Assembly (NCBI GenBank): GCA_000310025.1
Contig: FN648785.1
Location: forward strand, 177,371-241,370
Reading direction: 5' to 3'
Length of the DNA stretch: 64,000 nt
Origin: Ectocarpus siliculosus
Lineage: Eukaryota > Sar > Phaeophyceae > Ectocarpales > Ectocarpaceae
In this document: in pieces, positions 1-11,700 of the stretch
Numbering within the stretch: the stretch's first letter is position 1
Layout: each line of letters opens with the position of its first letter
Notes under the pieces: model-generated
Databases searched by the model: none
What the model was told of the DNA's origin: nothing
Seen by the model: the letters and a program-made list of their open reading frames with translations, nothing else
Position numbers and translations under genes: made by a program

Positions 1-32
1 CAGAAAAAAAGGCTTAGAGATAGTAGTTGGAA

Positions 33-54
33 CCCCCCCCCCCCCCCCCCCCCC
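33..54. repeat. poly-C tract (22 nt)
   Basis: An uninterrupted run of C directly abuts the dispersed repeat at 55-190. A poly-G run directly abuts another copy of that repeat at 53,475 beside the assembly gap, in mirror orientation. It is not a telomeric repeat. It may be genuine or a base-calling artefact. Confidence 0.9.
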
Positions 55-190
55 GCTTGGTGATGTGAGAGCCTGGTTCGGTGAGAACCCGGCGTGCTCC
101 GTCCCGGCTTTGTAGGGATGCGAGGCCAATGGTCAAAGGACTACGGCATGCACGACTGTGAGTACACCCCCCCCCCCTTGCCGTCGCGTT
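55..190 (-). repeat. dispersed repeat, copy 1 (see 50,130 and 53,475)
   Basis: Read on the minus strand this matches 50,130-50,322 and 53,475-53,650 over most of its length (shared landmarks: CATGCCGTAGTC, GCCGGGACGGAGCACG, TCTCACATCACCAAG). The copy is truncated at the poly-C tract. A short stretch resembles a tRNA D-arm (GTAGTCGTTAGACCATTGAC in the other copies), so a SINE origin is possible but unproven. Confidence 0.75.
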
Positions 191-2240
191 TAGACTGTCT
201 TCGTGGATATTCTGGCCCCTGTGCGAGTTGGTGTTCTCGTCTTTTGTTTTATTTTTTTGACACTTTTATTTTCTTTGGTTTTACCTCACATACATAGCGT
301 GTAGAGGGGAGCGGAGGGCTAAAAAATATTTTTGCTTCTGATTGTATTTTGCTCTTGTATTTTACCGCTCTGCTGACCCTTGGGGTCCATTTCATTTTGG
401 TATACCTTTTCTAGGTATGTTAACCTGTGACCACGGAAATTGACGGAGTCAAGTGTTGGATTAGTTCGGAGAGATTCAGACAGAAAGAGGTCCTGGATAG
501 AGAGACCGGGATGTTTTTTTTTATGTGAAGACAATAACAACAACAACAACAACAACAACATTCGTGTTGACTTGGAGGTTTCTGGTAGCAGCGTGTGATG
601 CGCATTCGCGATGAGAATATCACGTGAGGCTTAGGAGATCTAAGGGCTCAGTGGTTGGGCTTTCGTAGTGATGTCTTGTGCGGGTGTGTGGGGAACAGGT
701 GCTACATCTTCGATCGTGCCCAAATCGTTGCGAGCTTGCTTTTATGTGCAACAGCAGGGGGGCGGGCTGTTTGCATATTTTTGTTTTTCTATTTGATTCT
801 TCACCAACGGCAGAAACTTCTCCAACGGTAGAAACATGGTGTCGTGTAGGCGAGTGCGCTCTCTATCGTTTAGTGGATGTCGGATAATTTATTTGGAGGA
901 AGGATCCGACGTGTCGTAGTGACTGTACTCGTGGTTGGTTCCCTCGTGCTTCTGAATTGGTGATTTCGGCTGGTCGGTTGTGGGGGTTTGTCTTTTTTCC
1001 GCTTGATTTCGGCTAACTTTCTTGTCATGTGTGGATTGTTTTTTTTCGGGGGAACGTAACATGTCGTATCGTGCGCGATGATGATCAAGCAACGTTCAGA
1101 ATGGAGATGCCTGAAGTCGTTAGTCGGCTATCGTAGCGATGTGATACTATCGTGTTTCATGCACTTCTATTTGGAGGTTTGTGTTACTTGTATTTTGGGA
1201 CATTGAAAGAACACCGTGTGTCATGCGATCTGCGGTTAAAGTCAGTGAGGCTCAGAATGGAGGTGCATGAGATCATTGTGTGTTATCATTATGTTCACAA
1301 GGAAGGGCGGTTTCTTTTGTGTTGGCGTACTGCATACAAGTATCATATGCCATGCCCCTTGTAGCAGTACGATCTTTTCATGTTTTGCGTTGACAAGGTG
1401 TTGAATTGCCTTAGGATCACGGCAGATGTCTGCACTATATATTGTCTGTTCCCGTTTTCTAGTGGCTTTATTTAAATCTCACGGAGCGGGGGGGGCGATG
1501 GAATGAGAATTATTGATGTAAATGCAACGACAGTTGCAAGCGTCATTTTTGTGTTGGGTTTTTGGACGTTATTCTGTCTTTGCAGTCCTGGGTATTTCTG
1601 GATGTTGTATTGAAGGGAGGATTTGGTATGTGCTGATTAGTAAATGGTTGGGGCCTATGTGCTTTCCGAATAATGATTATGTGCTGACCAAGAGGTTGAA
1701 AGGTACGGCGTTGTTTGAGGTTGTTGATTCTGATTTGATGACGCGTTTCCGGTATTGTTCGTTGTTCTGCAAGACGCAACGCTGATGTAATGTTGAATCT
1801 TGTTGGAAATTTTTCCAAGAATATTTCTGTTTTTCTTACGGATTGAGTTTTCTCAAGGGGGCAAGGTAAGTAGGCTCTTGACGTATGAGGTATATCTTTG
1901 ATGGTATATTTTTGTATGTTTCAAGTTGCCGTTCCTGGAACGGTACATGCATGTAATTCACTTGGACGACAGTACCTTTGTCCAAGCAGGGGGCTGTTTG
2001 TGGTACTTGGGTAAAGATACTGGTCCGGGATGGATTTCGGGGATACGCAGTTGGGGTAGTGGTATGACCATCTGGTATTTCGGGGACCCTTTCACCCTCG
2101 CAGAGACCACAACCAAATAACACAAGAGCAAAAACAACGTCAAGGGGCGCCTTCGGAGATTGTCGGCAGCGAGCTAAGCATTAGCCCTAGCGCCAGCACA
2201 CAAGCAAAATCATCAAAGGACACGCAGTCAACCCTATGTT
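191..2240. other. no gene recognised
   Basis: Only short ORFs on both strands, without recognisable motifs, paired splice sites or a similar copy elsewhere in the window. It contains a short AAC microsatellite (about 537-560). Nothing here matches the missing first exon of the GT47 gene of block A. Confidence 0.6.
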
Positions 2241-2241
2241 C

Positions 2242-2830
2242 ATGTGACGTCACTTGCGTAAAGGTGGCGAAAGTCACGCACGTGATATGTACCGTGCACT
2301 GATCATGCACTTTAATGAAAGTGACGAAATCGTTCGTCACTTGTCTTCACTTTCGTAAAAGTGACGAAAGTCACGCACGTGGTACGTACCGTGCACTGAC
2401 CATGCACTTTAATGAAAGTGAAGAAATCGTTCGTCACTTGTGTTGACTTTCGTAAAAGTGACGAAAGTCACGCACGTGATAGTATCGTGGACTATTCTGC
2501 ATTTTTATGAAAGTGACATGCAAGTCACTTTTAAAAATGTATCATTCACTTTCATACCGTGAAATGGCCCTCGAAATAGTGATTTGACTGTTGTAGGAGT
2601 GTCTGTGAAAGTGAGTGTGGATTTCACTTTTATTGTGGGAGGGAGTGACGTATATCACAGTCAATATCTCCTTTGTAAAAGTGACTATCACTTTTATACA
2701 AGTGACGTCACGCTTATGAAAGTGTCTATCGCTGCTATAAGAGTGCTCCTCACATTCATAAGTGCTCCTCACCGATGTAAGAGTGACAGTTCACATCTTT
2801 CAATATCCGTGGGTGGGTGGAACTTTTATT
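2242..2830. repeat. 97-bp tandem repeat grading into an AAAGTGA/TCACTTT palindrome array
   Basis: The landmark TCACGCACGT recurs at 2,274, 2,371 and 2,468, exactly 97 bp apart, giving about 2.5 tandem units. Each unit holds inverted pairs such as CACTTTAATGAAAGTGA and ACTTTCGTAAAAGTGACG. From about 2,500 to 2,830 the long unit is lost but the short AAAGTGA/TCACTTT motif continues in both orientations at 15-40 bp spacing. No ORF accounts for it. Confidence 0.85.
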
Positions 2831-3292
2831 CGCATAGCCCACCCCTTGCCCGACCCTGTCTCAAATGCCGACCTCGAGCTACAGTGTAAATCTCGTGGCG
2901 CCCGAAGTATGGTTCGGTGGGCAATCGCAAACCATTATCCCTCCCCGAGTTTTAGCAGCTTCCGCCTGCTGCGGCCGACACGACTCGGCCTGGACTGTTC
3001 CTTGTCTGTTTCGCCATGGAAACGGCCGGTTGAACAGCGAAAGAGGGTCCTGCGTGCTGCGCGCCACATTCTCTATTTTTTTTTTTCTTTCTGAGTGACC
3101 ATGCTGCTGTTGCTGAATTGACTTCAGACAAGGTTGAAGGCTATCGTGTCTGTCGCTTTGGGGTGCACGCGTCGCGCAGTAGGCGATGCGCGTCGCTTAC
3201 TTTGTCGCATGTTGTGTCGCTATACATGAAAAGCAACAGCAGCACAACAGTTGAGACAGACAACAACAGGCCTTTTCTCTCTTGCTGCATAC

Positions 3293-6200
3293 ATGGAGGC
3301 GGCCATCAACATGCACACGTGTTTCTACAGGACTGGCTACGACATTTCCGTGCCTCTTGCTCCCAGGCACGTGTTCCATGATCTGGCCAAAGTTGCCCCT
3401 TGGGATCGGAGGTTCTTCCTAACCACAACGGTAGGTACTGTGTTGTGTGGTTCAAGTTGCTGTTGTTTCTTTTCTTGCCACTGCTGCTGCACGTGTTATT
3501 GTTATTACACCGAAAACCGTTTGACCATCGCAGCATCTCCACTACTCTGAGGTCGTCCCTTGTGGCCCTTGTGGCAAAGGCCGTCTGGACGGTTCGCTCT
3601 GGAAGGTCGCCGTTGTGGCTTTTTCATACCTGGTACGGGCCCAAAAAAATCATTGCTTGCTACAGACAGGTGTTCTAAAAACGACTCCGGTTGACCGATC
3701 TGTCTCACACACGTTTGCATGTCTGGGTTCTGACAAGCAAACTCCACGAAGCAGAATAATAACCAGCATTCCCGGGAAACACGACGACCCTATGTATTGG
3801 TGCTTTACCGTTATGAAAACACGGCGAACTGTTGCCAAGAAAGTGCATTACGGAAGTTCGGCCGCCCTCTACATGTGACCAGAGAGACATATTCCGCATC
3901 TCACGCTCTGACCTGGAGACACAAACCCAATATCATGACGAAAGCGCGTTACTATTGTACTTTCGCGATATCAGCTCGGAACCATGGAGGTTTGATGGTA
4001 ACAAGGACTGTAGTGTTAAGGTCTATGCAGTGATGGACATCGTGTATCGATTGGCCGCATTCGATGTCGATATTTCAGCGATACTCAATATCGACATCGC
4101 TGTTTTTTATTGCCGATATGCCGATACATCGTGTATCGAGTATCGACGATACACGATACGATATCTTCCTACACGGGGCCCCCTAAACTATGGCATACCT
4201 TCAATTGATAACAACACACAACACACCCAGCAGCAGCACAGCAGCACACAGCACCGCACTGCACGCACAGAGCACCCCCTTCGCGCACCATGCGGTTTTC
4301 ATTCTTCATTCTATGCTACACAGTAGTAGTGTAGTAGTCACCGGCCCCGGCAGCTTTTTTCTGCGTGTTGTGCCACGTAGGTCAGTCAATGCAGGTACAA
4401 AACTGGTACAAACTAGGTCTCAGGCAGCTGGTCTCAGGGTTCTTGTCTCGTTTTCAGACAGGAAAAACCTACAGGTTCGGCTGGCGAACGTCCATCCACC
4501 ATGTACTTCATTACTACATTAAATTCATATGTACATGTTACCCTCTTTGTATGCCCTTCCAAGTTGCCTCTCCCGGAGCTTCGCACAGCTTCCAAACGCC
4601 ACATACCTTCTGGGCGTATTGTTGTAGTTGTAATGCAAGATCCACATATATTATCCACAATCCACAACTACGTCGGCTACATCACACGTCATTACGTCTC
4701 AACGGTGTATCACCGTCGTTCCTGCTGCTGCTGTGGAATTGGCCATAGAAAAATAGAAGAATCAATCGTGATCGGCTGATCGTGATGTTGGAAAGACAGG
4801 AAGACAGGGGCCATTTTGTTGTATCCGCTTGAGATTTTCTGGGCAAGTATCGTATCGAAACATCAATAATCGGAACATCGCCCACTTTGGCGAATATCGG
4901 AAAAATATCGACTATCGTCAACTTTTGGCTGATAATTTCAAATATCGTATCGGCACCGATTTTGCGGGCGATGTCCATCAGTGGGTATATGTCGGAAAGA
5001 ACCATGTCAAAAACCTGCCCTCTCCGCCACGTGTACTGTAATCCGTGATTCACGACCAGTGTTCATTACCAGGATATCTTGGCGAGCACGGTTCGGAGGA
5101 ATGGATGGGTCTGATACCGCTGCAGGACAAAGAAAACGGTGTGAATCTATCCATGCACTGCTTCGAGAACCACCAAGATCACCTACTTCCAGAAAATCCC
5201 GAGTTCCGCCAAGCGCAGACAGACCATTACCAAGGCCAAGACTACCGAAGCCTGATGAACTCGACTTTTGGGCTGGTGCCAGCTGGCTGGTCGAGCGGCA
5301 CGTACCGGCTCGGGGAGGTAATGAGCGCCGGGTCGATCCCCGTATTCGTAGGCCGGGATCTCGTCCCTTCGTTCATGGAGCAAATCGACTGGAATTCGAT
5401 TTCCTTCGCGTTTACGCCGGACGAAGTGAAGTCACGCACGATGAGCACGTTGCTGGCGGTTCCCCGAGAGCAGCTAGAGAGAATGCAGGTATTTGCACTT
5501 TTATTAATACTACAGATCTGTGAAAGTTATGGCTCGAGTGAAGTGGGCACTGTTGAGAAACACCTGGCATTTTCTGCCGTGATGACACGCTTGGTAGTGT
5601 TTGTTGTCCATCTTGAGTGCATATGTTGTTTCGAAGCCAGAGGGCGTTTCAATGAATGTCCTGAATGCATCGTTGCTGACATACGGACCCCTTCTTTCAT
5701 CACGCCAAAGAACGCCGTGCCACGCGCCCACGAAACGAAGCTTGTCGAATGAAAGCTGATTCCGGCAGGGAGTGCGTCAAGAATCCACACGCATAGCCGA
5801 AATATTCTGATTTACCCAACCCTCCATGTCGTCTGACTCGCGCCCTTTAAAATGTTGCACAGCCATGATAATCGACGTGTATTGGTCCCGAGTTCAGAAG
5901 AGGATATAGGGGGAGGCGAGAGAAGAGAGCCGTGAAAGGAGCTGTCGAATGAACGGGCATTTGACTGTGCGGGGCGTGGACCTAGCACAAGGTGCTTGAA
6001 CGTTTTATGTTTCTTTGACAGAAACTCGATCGCTCATTCGAAACATGACTTTCTCCAATGAACATCTACCGTAGGTAACACTTGAAACAGTCGGCTGGGC
6101 CAATACTTGTTGGCCTCCGCTAGGAGCTACATCCCTCGGGTACTGCCAGTCCTCGCCACGAGGTTCGAACAAATAACCGTCAAGGTCTCGCACCGTCTGC

Positions 6201-6368
6201 TTTTCGTTTCATATCCCACGTGACGGTGACGGCGGAATTGCCACAAAGCGCAAGTCGCTCAAGGCCTATGGGAGGATGTTTGGGGCGAACGCGAACGACT
6301 TCCGCCCAAGCGCAAAACACATCCTTGTCATTCTTCGCCGGCGGCGAGGGCACCAAAGGCGGCGATGA
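3293..6368 (+). pseudogene. GT47 exostosin-like glycosyltransferase, copy A, 5'-truncated
   Basis: Three exons match copy B exon for exon: 3,293-3,430 (contains GYDISVPLAPR and a phase-0 donor GTAGGT), 5,060-5,488 (contains HGSEE, YRSLMNSTFGLVPAG, GEVMSAGSIPVFVGRDLVP and MEQIDW) and 6,249-6,368 (AYGRMFG, ends ILRRRRGHQRRR then stop). These are exostosin-domain motifs; the family is inverting glycosyltransferases of the secretory pathway. All three exons keep open frames and phases. The exon coding the signal peptide and N-terminal domain is not found upstream, and the acceptor present in copy B before the second exon (GGTAG) is absent here. An inverted-repeat element occupies the intron at 4,034-4,983. 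It is probably a 5'-truncated paralogue; a short product starting at 3,293 cannot be excluded. Confidence 0.7.
4034..4983. mobile_element. non-autonomous TIR element with ATATCG-rich ends, inside a GT47-A intron
   Basis: The ends are inverted copies: GATGGACATCG at 4,034 and its complement CGATGTCCATC ending about 4,983, with AGT on each outer side (possible 3-bp target duplication). About 130-150 bp at each end is packed with ATCG/GATA/ATATCG motifs in both orientations. The host intron is 1,629 bp here against 646 bp in copy B, and the difference matches the element length. No transposase ORF is seen. Confidence 0.65.
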
Positions 6369-8720
6369 ATGTCCGTCCCCGGCTGAAGTGCAGTAGAAGT
6401 GGTTGGCGTTTTGGGCCAACCATGTTCATTGGGGCGTCGTCGGAATTGGAAACGTGTCGTGGTTGGTTGTGTTAAGAGTGAGTGGCAGATCGGGTTTTTG
6501 TGAGTTTGTGTCGTGCTTCAGTCGGGCAAAGGGTAAGGGCATTGTTCGGCGTCTTCTGCAACAAGTTCGGCGGTGTTGCTGTTGTGATGTCCACTTGTGT
6601 ATTTGTTTCGCATAACAAGTGTATTTTTCCGATACACTTCCATTGGGTACTTGGACTAGGCCACGGTTAGAAGGTAGTGTGACCAACTGACTGAGCAGTG
6701 ACCGGGACGACTGTTTACATTGTGACCACAACAAAAGAACGTCGACCGGCGAAGTTCTCTAGCAGTTCGTGGTAGATCACCAATGGGTTTAACGTGTTGT
6801 GACAAACGGATTTAGAAGTATATATTGTTACGGTTTTTCCCCGAGCGACTCTTGTTTCATGTTTTGCTTCCGTCCGCCGTCGTGTCGTGATCTGTTTACG
6901 CAGTAAACTCAGCCAGCAGCTAATTCACAACCCGCTAATCAGCTTCAGACAGGCAACGCCGACGATACTCATCGCGTTGATTATGACATAGGTACGGTCC
7001 CCAAGACACACAGGGACACACAATACGTACTACAGTAGTCAACACACGCACATACATCTAGACTGTGGCCTGTGGAGTGCCACCCTCGGACACTGCGTAA
7101 CCCTTGCGGCCCAGCTGGTCGACGTACCAACTCGTGATCACCCAACGGCAAACACCCTCGCACTTCGGTGACGTCATTCACCTCTACCCGTCTGTGTCGA
7201 CCTCGCGCAAAAACAAACTTCTCTCTCTCTGATTTCTGAATGCCGTGTTTTTATCCGAGGCGTAGACTGCGCAGCAAGAACATCTAATATTTCCCCTGCG
7301 AAGATCGTTGGCCGCCTGGCTCATGTCATATAACGCCACGAACAAGATGTGGACGGTACTGCATAGTAGGTTTTTTGGCTGAAAAAAGTACCGAAGTAGG
7401 CTCGTGCGTGCGCCCGTCCGTTCTGGAGTTTTGGAGCTATGGGGGGCGACGGTGATTGACACAGACAGGGGGTGGTGATTTATTCATCTGCTCGAAAAAA
7501 AAAACGCCCTCTACTGCTCTGCTCAGGCTTCGTTCGTTTGCTTTAAGGCAACGTGTTAGATACTTGCCTACAGTACTTCAAGTTCAGCACACATGTTGTG
7601 CTATCTCGAGGTACCGGCCAGGAAATGAGAAGGTAGCAGTTGGGACAACTCCGCCACAAGCTACTCGTTTGGCACAACTTCCTACTTCTAGTATATTGCA
7701 ATTTGGTGCCTAGATGGAGAAATGGGCTCCAGTCTGCTGGGTTTTTATGGACCCCATCACAGAAAGAAGGACAGACGGACATTATGGTCTTTTTTTTCAC
7801 GCCCCCTGTGTCAACTAGTCTTTCTTTTTGGCGCGCATACAAAAAGTCTTCGGGCTTGCGTACCCTTTTCTGGCGGAGCGTTTGCGTGTTCTTTACATCT
7901 TGTGATGGCTCTAGAATTTTGTGACCACGGACCGAGTCTTTGCTAGACTCAGGGATTGGCAACTGACCTAGTCTATGAGTTTAATGTGAAGACAGTATCA
8001 ACCATAGCAACAGCACCAACAAAACCAACAACCGTAGCAACAACAACAACAACAACGACAAATGTTGTATCTAAGATCCCTCTAAACAGCCTTTTTTGCA
8101 AAACAAGAAGCACTCCTATGGGCCGCCCTCACAAAAAAAAACTACTACCAAGAGGCGATAGCTCCGGGTATGTCGGCGGGGTCTCCGCACACTTTCTGCA
8201 AACAGTGAACCGACAACCTGATGCTCAGTGATACATACCAGCTCAATAACGCTGTTGTGGGCATGACCCTATTCAGCGATTCTACAACTGCTGCCCGTCA
8301 CAGTTCCCTGCCGCGATATTTGAGACCGGTATTCAGGGCATGCGGCAAAACGCGATTCACAAATTAAATGAAACACACAACAGGGTTGCATTGCGGCCTC
8401 AACCACACGCGCCCGTACCTCTCTCGGGACAAACAAATACACGAATGGATGCCATCGAGTTCTCTCTCGCCGATACGGCAGGCACGGAGCGGCGGCTGAC
8501 TGCTACTCGACTGCATATCCTTCATTCCTCACTGTCACGTACGAATGTACTTCCACATATCATGTACTTGAGAAAGGCCTTCAACCACCATAAACTACCG
8601 AACGGTCGGTGTCTTACAACTTCTTAAATACTCGGGTGCACGCGGAACCCTCCGAGTAACCGCTGAACTCGTTCAACGTTGCGCAGCTCGTCCAAGGATG
8701 CACATCGAAGCAGCGGGACT
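6369..8720. other. convergent intergenic region between GT47-A and the sulfotransferase
   Basis: No exon is recognised. Patches (for example 7,140-7,300) are conserved with 37,460-37,620 in block B, as expected from the segmental duplication. An AAC-rich microsatellite lies near 8,030-8,060. Confidence 0.5.
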
Positions 8721-8721
8721 C

Positions 8722-11700
8722 CAAAACTAGCCCGTTAAAACGCGTAGAGTGGCGGCCCGCCATTGTACGGTTCGGCGTTGGGGGCGTACCTATTATAGTA
8801 GGAGGACAGGGTGCGAGCGAAGGCAGGGGTGGGTGCGGGATCCGTGGCGGACATCATCGGCAATAGACAGAGAAAGAGCGTTGCTGCTGGGAGAACCGAT
8901 CAAGTGCCCCCCCACGCGTGGTCAATGGTCTACACCTCACGCCAGTTGTTATGGAGAAATTTTCCGATTTGGAATCCGGGGGATCGGCAGATAATGCTCC
9001 ACCACCCCCTAAAAGTAGGAGGTCTGCGTACTGGGCAGCAAGCAGAGAGCACCAAAGCGCTTTGTCAGTTCTCCCTCGCCTCACAGACCCCTGTTTGCCA
9101 TCTAACCGATAAGGCTGTACACTCCACTACTGTGAGCTTCTCGGAGCCAAGTTTGGGCAGCTAGAGTGCAGTATGCAATGATATGAAAGCAAATTCACGA
9201 TTCCCACTTTGGAATTCCAACCAATTCCAGTTGGGAATTCATGAGGAATTCCCACCCGGATCGTCCAGCAATTCCAAACTGGAATTCCTATTTTACCAAG
9301 CATGGTGAACACACACTCCACCGCAGCTCCCCAAACTTGGCTCGAAGAGGCTCACCGCAATGCCCTATGCGGCCTCGAAGGTTTGAATGCAAACGGGTCT
9401 CTGTGAGGCGAGTACTGAGTGCCAAAGCGCTTTTGTGAGCTTTTCCAACAAAGTACGCAGAACTCCTGCGGCCTCATGGGGGTTTGGATGTAAAAGGCGT
9501 AATATTGGGGTTCCCAGTTGGAATTATTTCCATAACAACTGGCCTAAGGCATGCAAAACATGAGTACGCCCCCCTCCCCACAATGTTATTCCTCCGGGAG
9601 GTTGCGGACCCCCTCTCGACCGAGCTTCTAGTGAACAATGGCGCGCCTACGACCACATGGACCTTCGTCACCAACTCACCAACATGAGCCCACCGAGAAC
9701 GTGGAGATACGGCTACGGGCTTGCTAAGTGTCATCAAGAAGCAACCCTACATGAAGTGAATAGCAAAATGGATACCATTTCCCGTCCACATGTCTCGCTT
9801 TCATATGGGCTCTGCTGGAAAAAACGGGAAACCCAGAGGGAAATATGAGAAAGGGTGCCGGTCATCCGCTGCAGATTCTTCAAATGGAGACGACACCGTT
9901 ACCTATATTTCCAACAACAGTGACGGTGCCATAGAAGACAAGGCAGTCGCTCTTCTTCGCACTCGGCGCTAAAACCACAGCAGCAACAATCAAGCAGCAG
10001 CAGCAGCCGCAACAACGGCCGCCTAGAAAAACAAGTCCGCACCATCTTCGGGCCTCGCTGGAGGAGTTTGCCTGGAGGTAGGCCGTGACGATCCGCTGCA
10101 GCTCCTTGAATTCCACGAGGTCTTGTTCCGCGTCCCCTACCTCAGCGGCCTTCTTCTCGTCACACCCAAGAGAAACAAATCAATCATGACACGTACCCGT
10201 TCACACTTGTAATCGCATCGGTTCACGTCAGGAGCGACACCCGGTCGCCATCGCTGACGTCAATCCTCCATCATAGTCGTTGTCACCAATCCTCTCATCG
10301 GAACAATCCTCGTTGATGACTCATGCGCAGCGCGGAGGCCACACTGGAGCGCATCAGCACAGTCGTGAACTATTTCGGTCGCGATCTACTTGTCCCTTTC
10401 ACTGCTGGACCACCACTCTCGTAACGCCACCGTCTCCTCCCCTAACGACTTTCATCCAACACTCCTGGCAACCAGTACCTCACCACCGTGAGGTGCCATG
10501 GTGATATGGAGTGACCACGAAATGTCGTTGGTGACCAATGCGGTGTCTGTGGGTCTGAACGGTCGTAATTCCTTGGGCAAGAGCTAGTGGCGTAGTCCAG
10601 AATCGAAACATCACTGTGGTCTCTGCTGGTGGTGGTGCTGTTGCAGCATGACGTTGTCACCAACCTTGAACATTATACCGCATCCTTTACCAAATACAAC
10701 ATGTGCGTGCTGATCCAACGAGGTGGCCGAGGAATTTCGATGGCCGAAAATATGAAAGTGAGTCGAAAGAGAACTCAAAACAAGCCACACGCACAAACGA
10801 GCGCAAAAAGCTAGATCCAAGCAAGTCTGAGGTCGGGGGTACTACCGTACAGCCCCGTCAATGACAACAGCACCCTTGAGACACACATGCGCACACGCAC
10901 ACACACAGACACAGCCGGCTCACCCTACCTGTCGATACGCCAGCACCGCGGCTTCGTGCAACTTCCGGTCCAAAGCTGTGGTCGCATCGATCGTGTCTTG
11001 CACCTGCTCCGGACAAGGGGCGAGGTGTGTGCACGTCTTGTCATAACTGCAATAAACGGGACCAAAGCCACCCATCAGCTTTTCATCGCCCAGGTGGGCA
11101 CATCACTAAGCGCGAACCAAAGGGGGTCACAAACCGGCCAAAGACACTTTTTATCAGCATTCCGGGGCGAAATCGCGACACCGTATTCACGGAAAAGCAA
11201 CTTACAGTCACAGTAGTTCTCGAGCAGCTGGAAAACGTGGGGGCGCGTGGGAGGAAACGGGCGGTTGAACACGCCCAGCAATCAAACAAAACCATCGGAC
11301 CTAGAACTGAGCGGCGTGGTGAGCAGGCCTTTGGACTATCCACTCATGTGTTTATCTCAACTCAACCCTCCGGCGTCCTAGCAAAGACATGTTGGCTAGA
11401 GCTATCGAGCGTTGGGAACGGCGATGGTCCATCTTAAAACGATTTCGAGTTGATGGCGCCACGACAAAGGCAAGCAAAACGTTGACGGTAAGGCCCCTCA
11501 CCCTCTGCAAACACACAGCATCAGTTTGATTACATCAGAGGGACGACGATGTTACGTCGTCTGGTGTGCTGTGGCCAACACGTGCTTGGGTTAATCGGCT
11601 GCGCGCGGTCCACAGTCGAAGGATATAGAGCTGACGACAGCACAACAGAGATGATACACAAAACTTGAAAATACATACCAGTAGGCCTGTAGAGAAGCGG

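Noticed and set aside
1-60. Possible telomere at the window start because of the C run
   Set aside because: It is a pure homopolymer without a TTAGGG-type unit, and an equivalent G run occurs internally at 53,454.
2584-3094. Overlapping ORFs of 77-110 codons
   Set aside because: The first ones are made of the AAAGTGA array; none has motifs or a matching copy in block B, so they are not the missing first exon of GT47-A.
6005-6419. Minus-strand reading with protein-like words (GLERLALCGNS, DGYLFEPRGEDWQYP), also present in block B
   Set aside because: It lies antisense to the last GT47 exon and adjoining intron. The plus-strand exon joins the upstream exons in phase and ends in stops at the same place in both copies, whereas the minus frame differs between copies by an out-of-frame indel.
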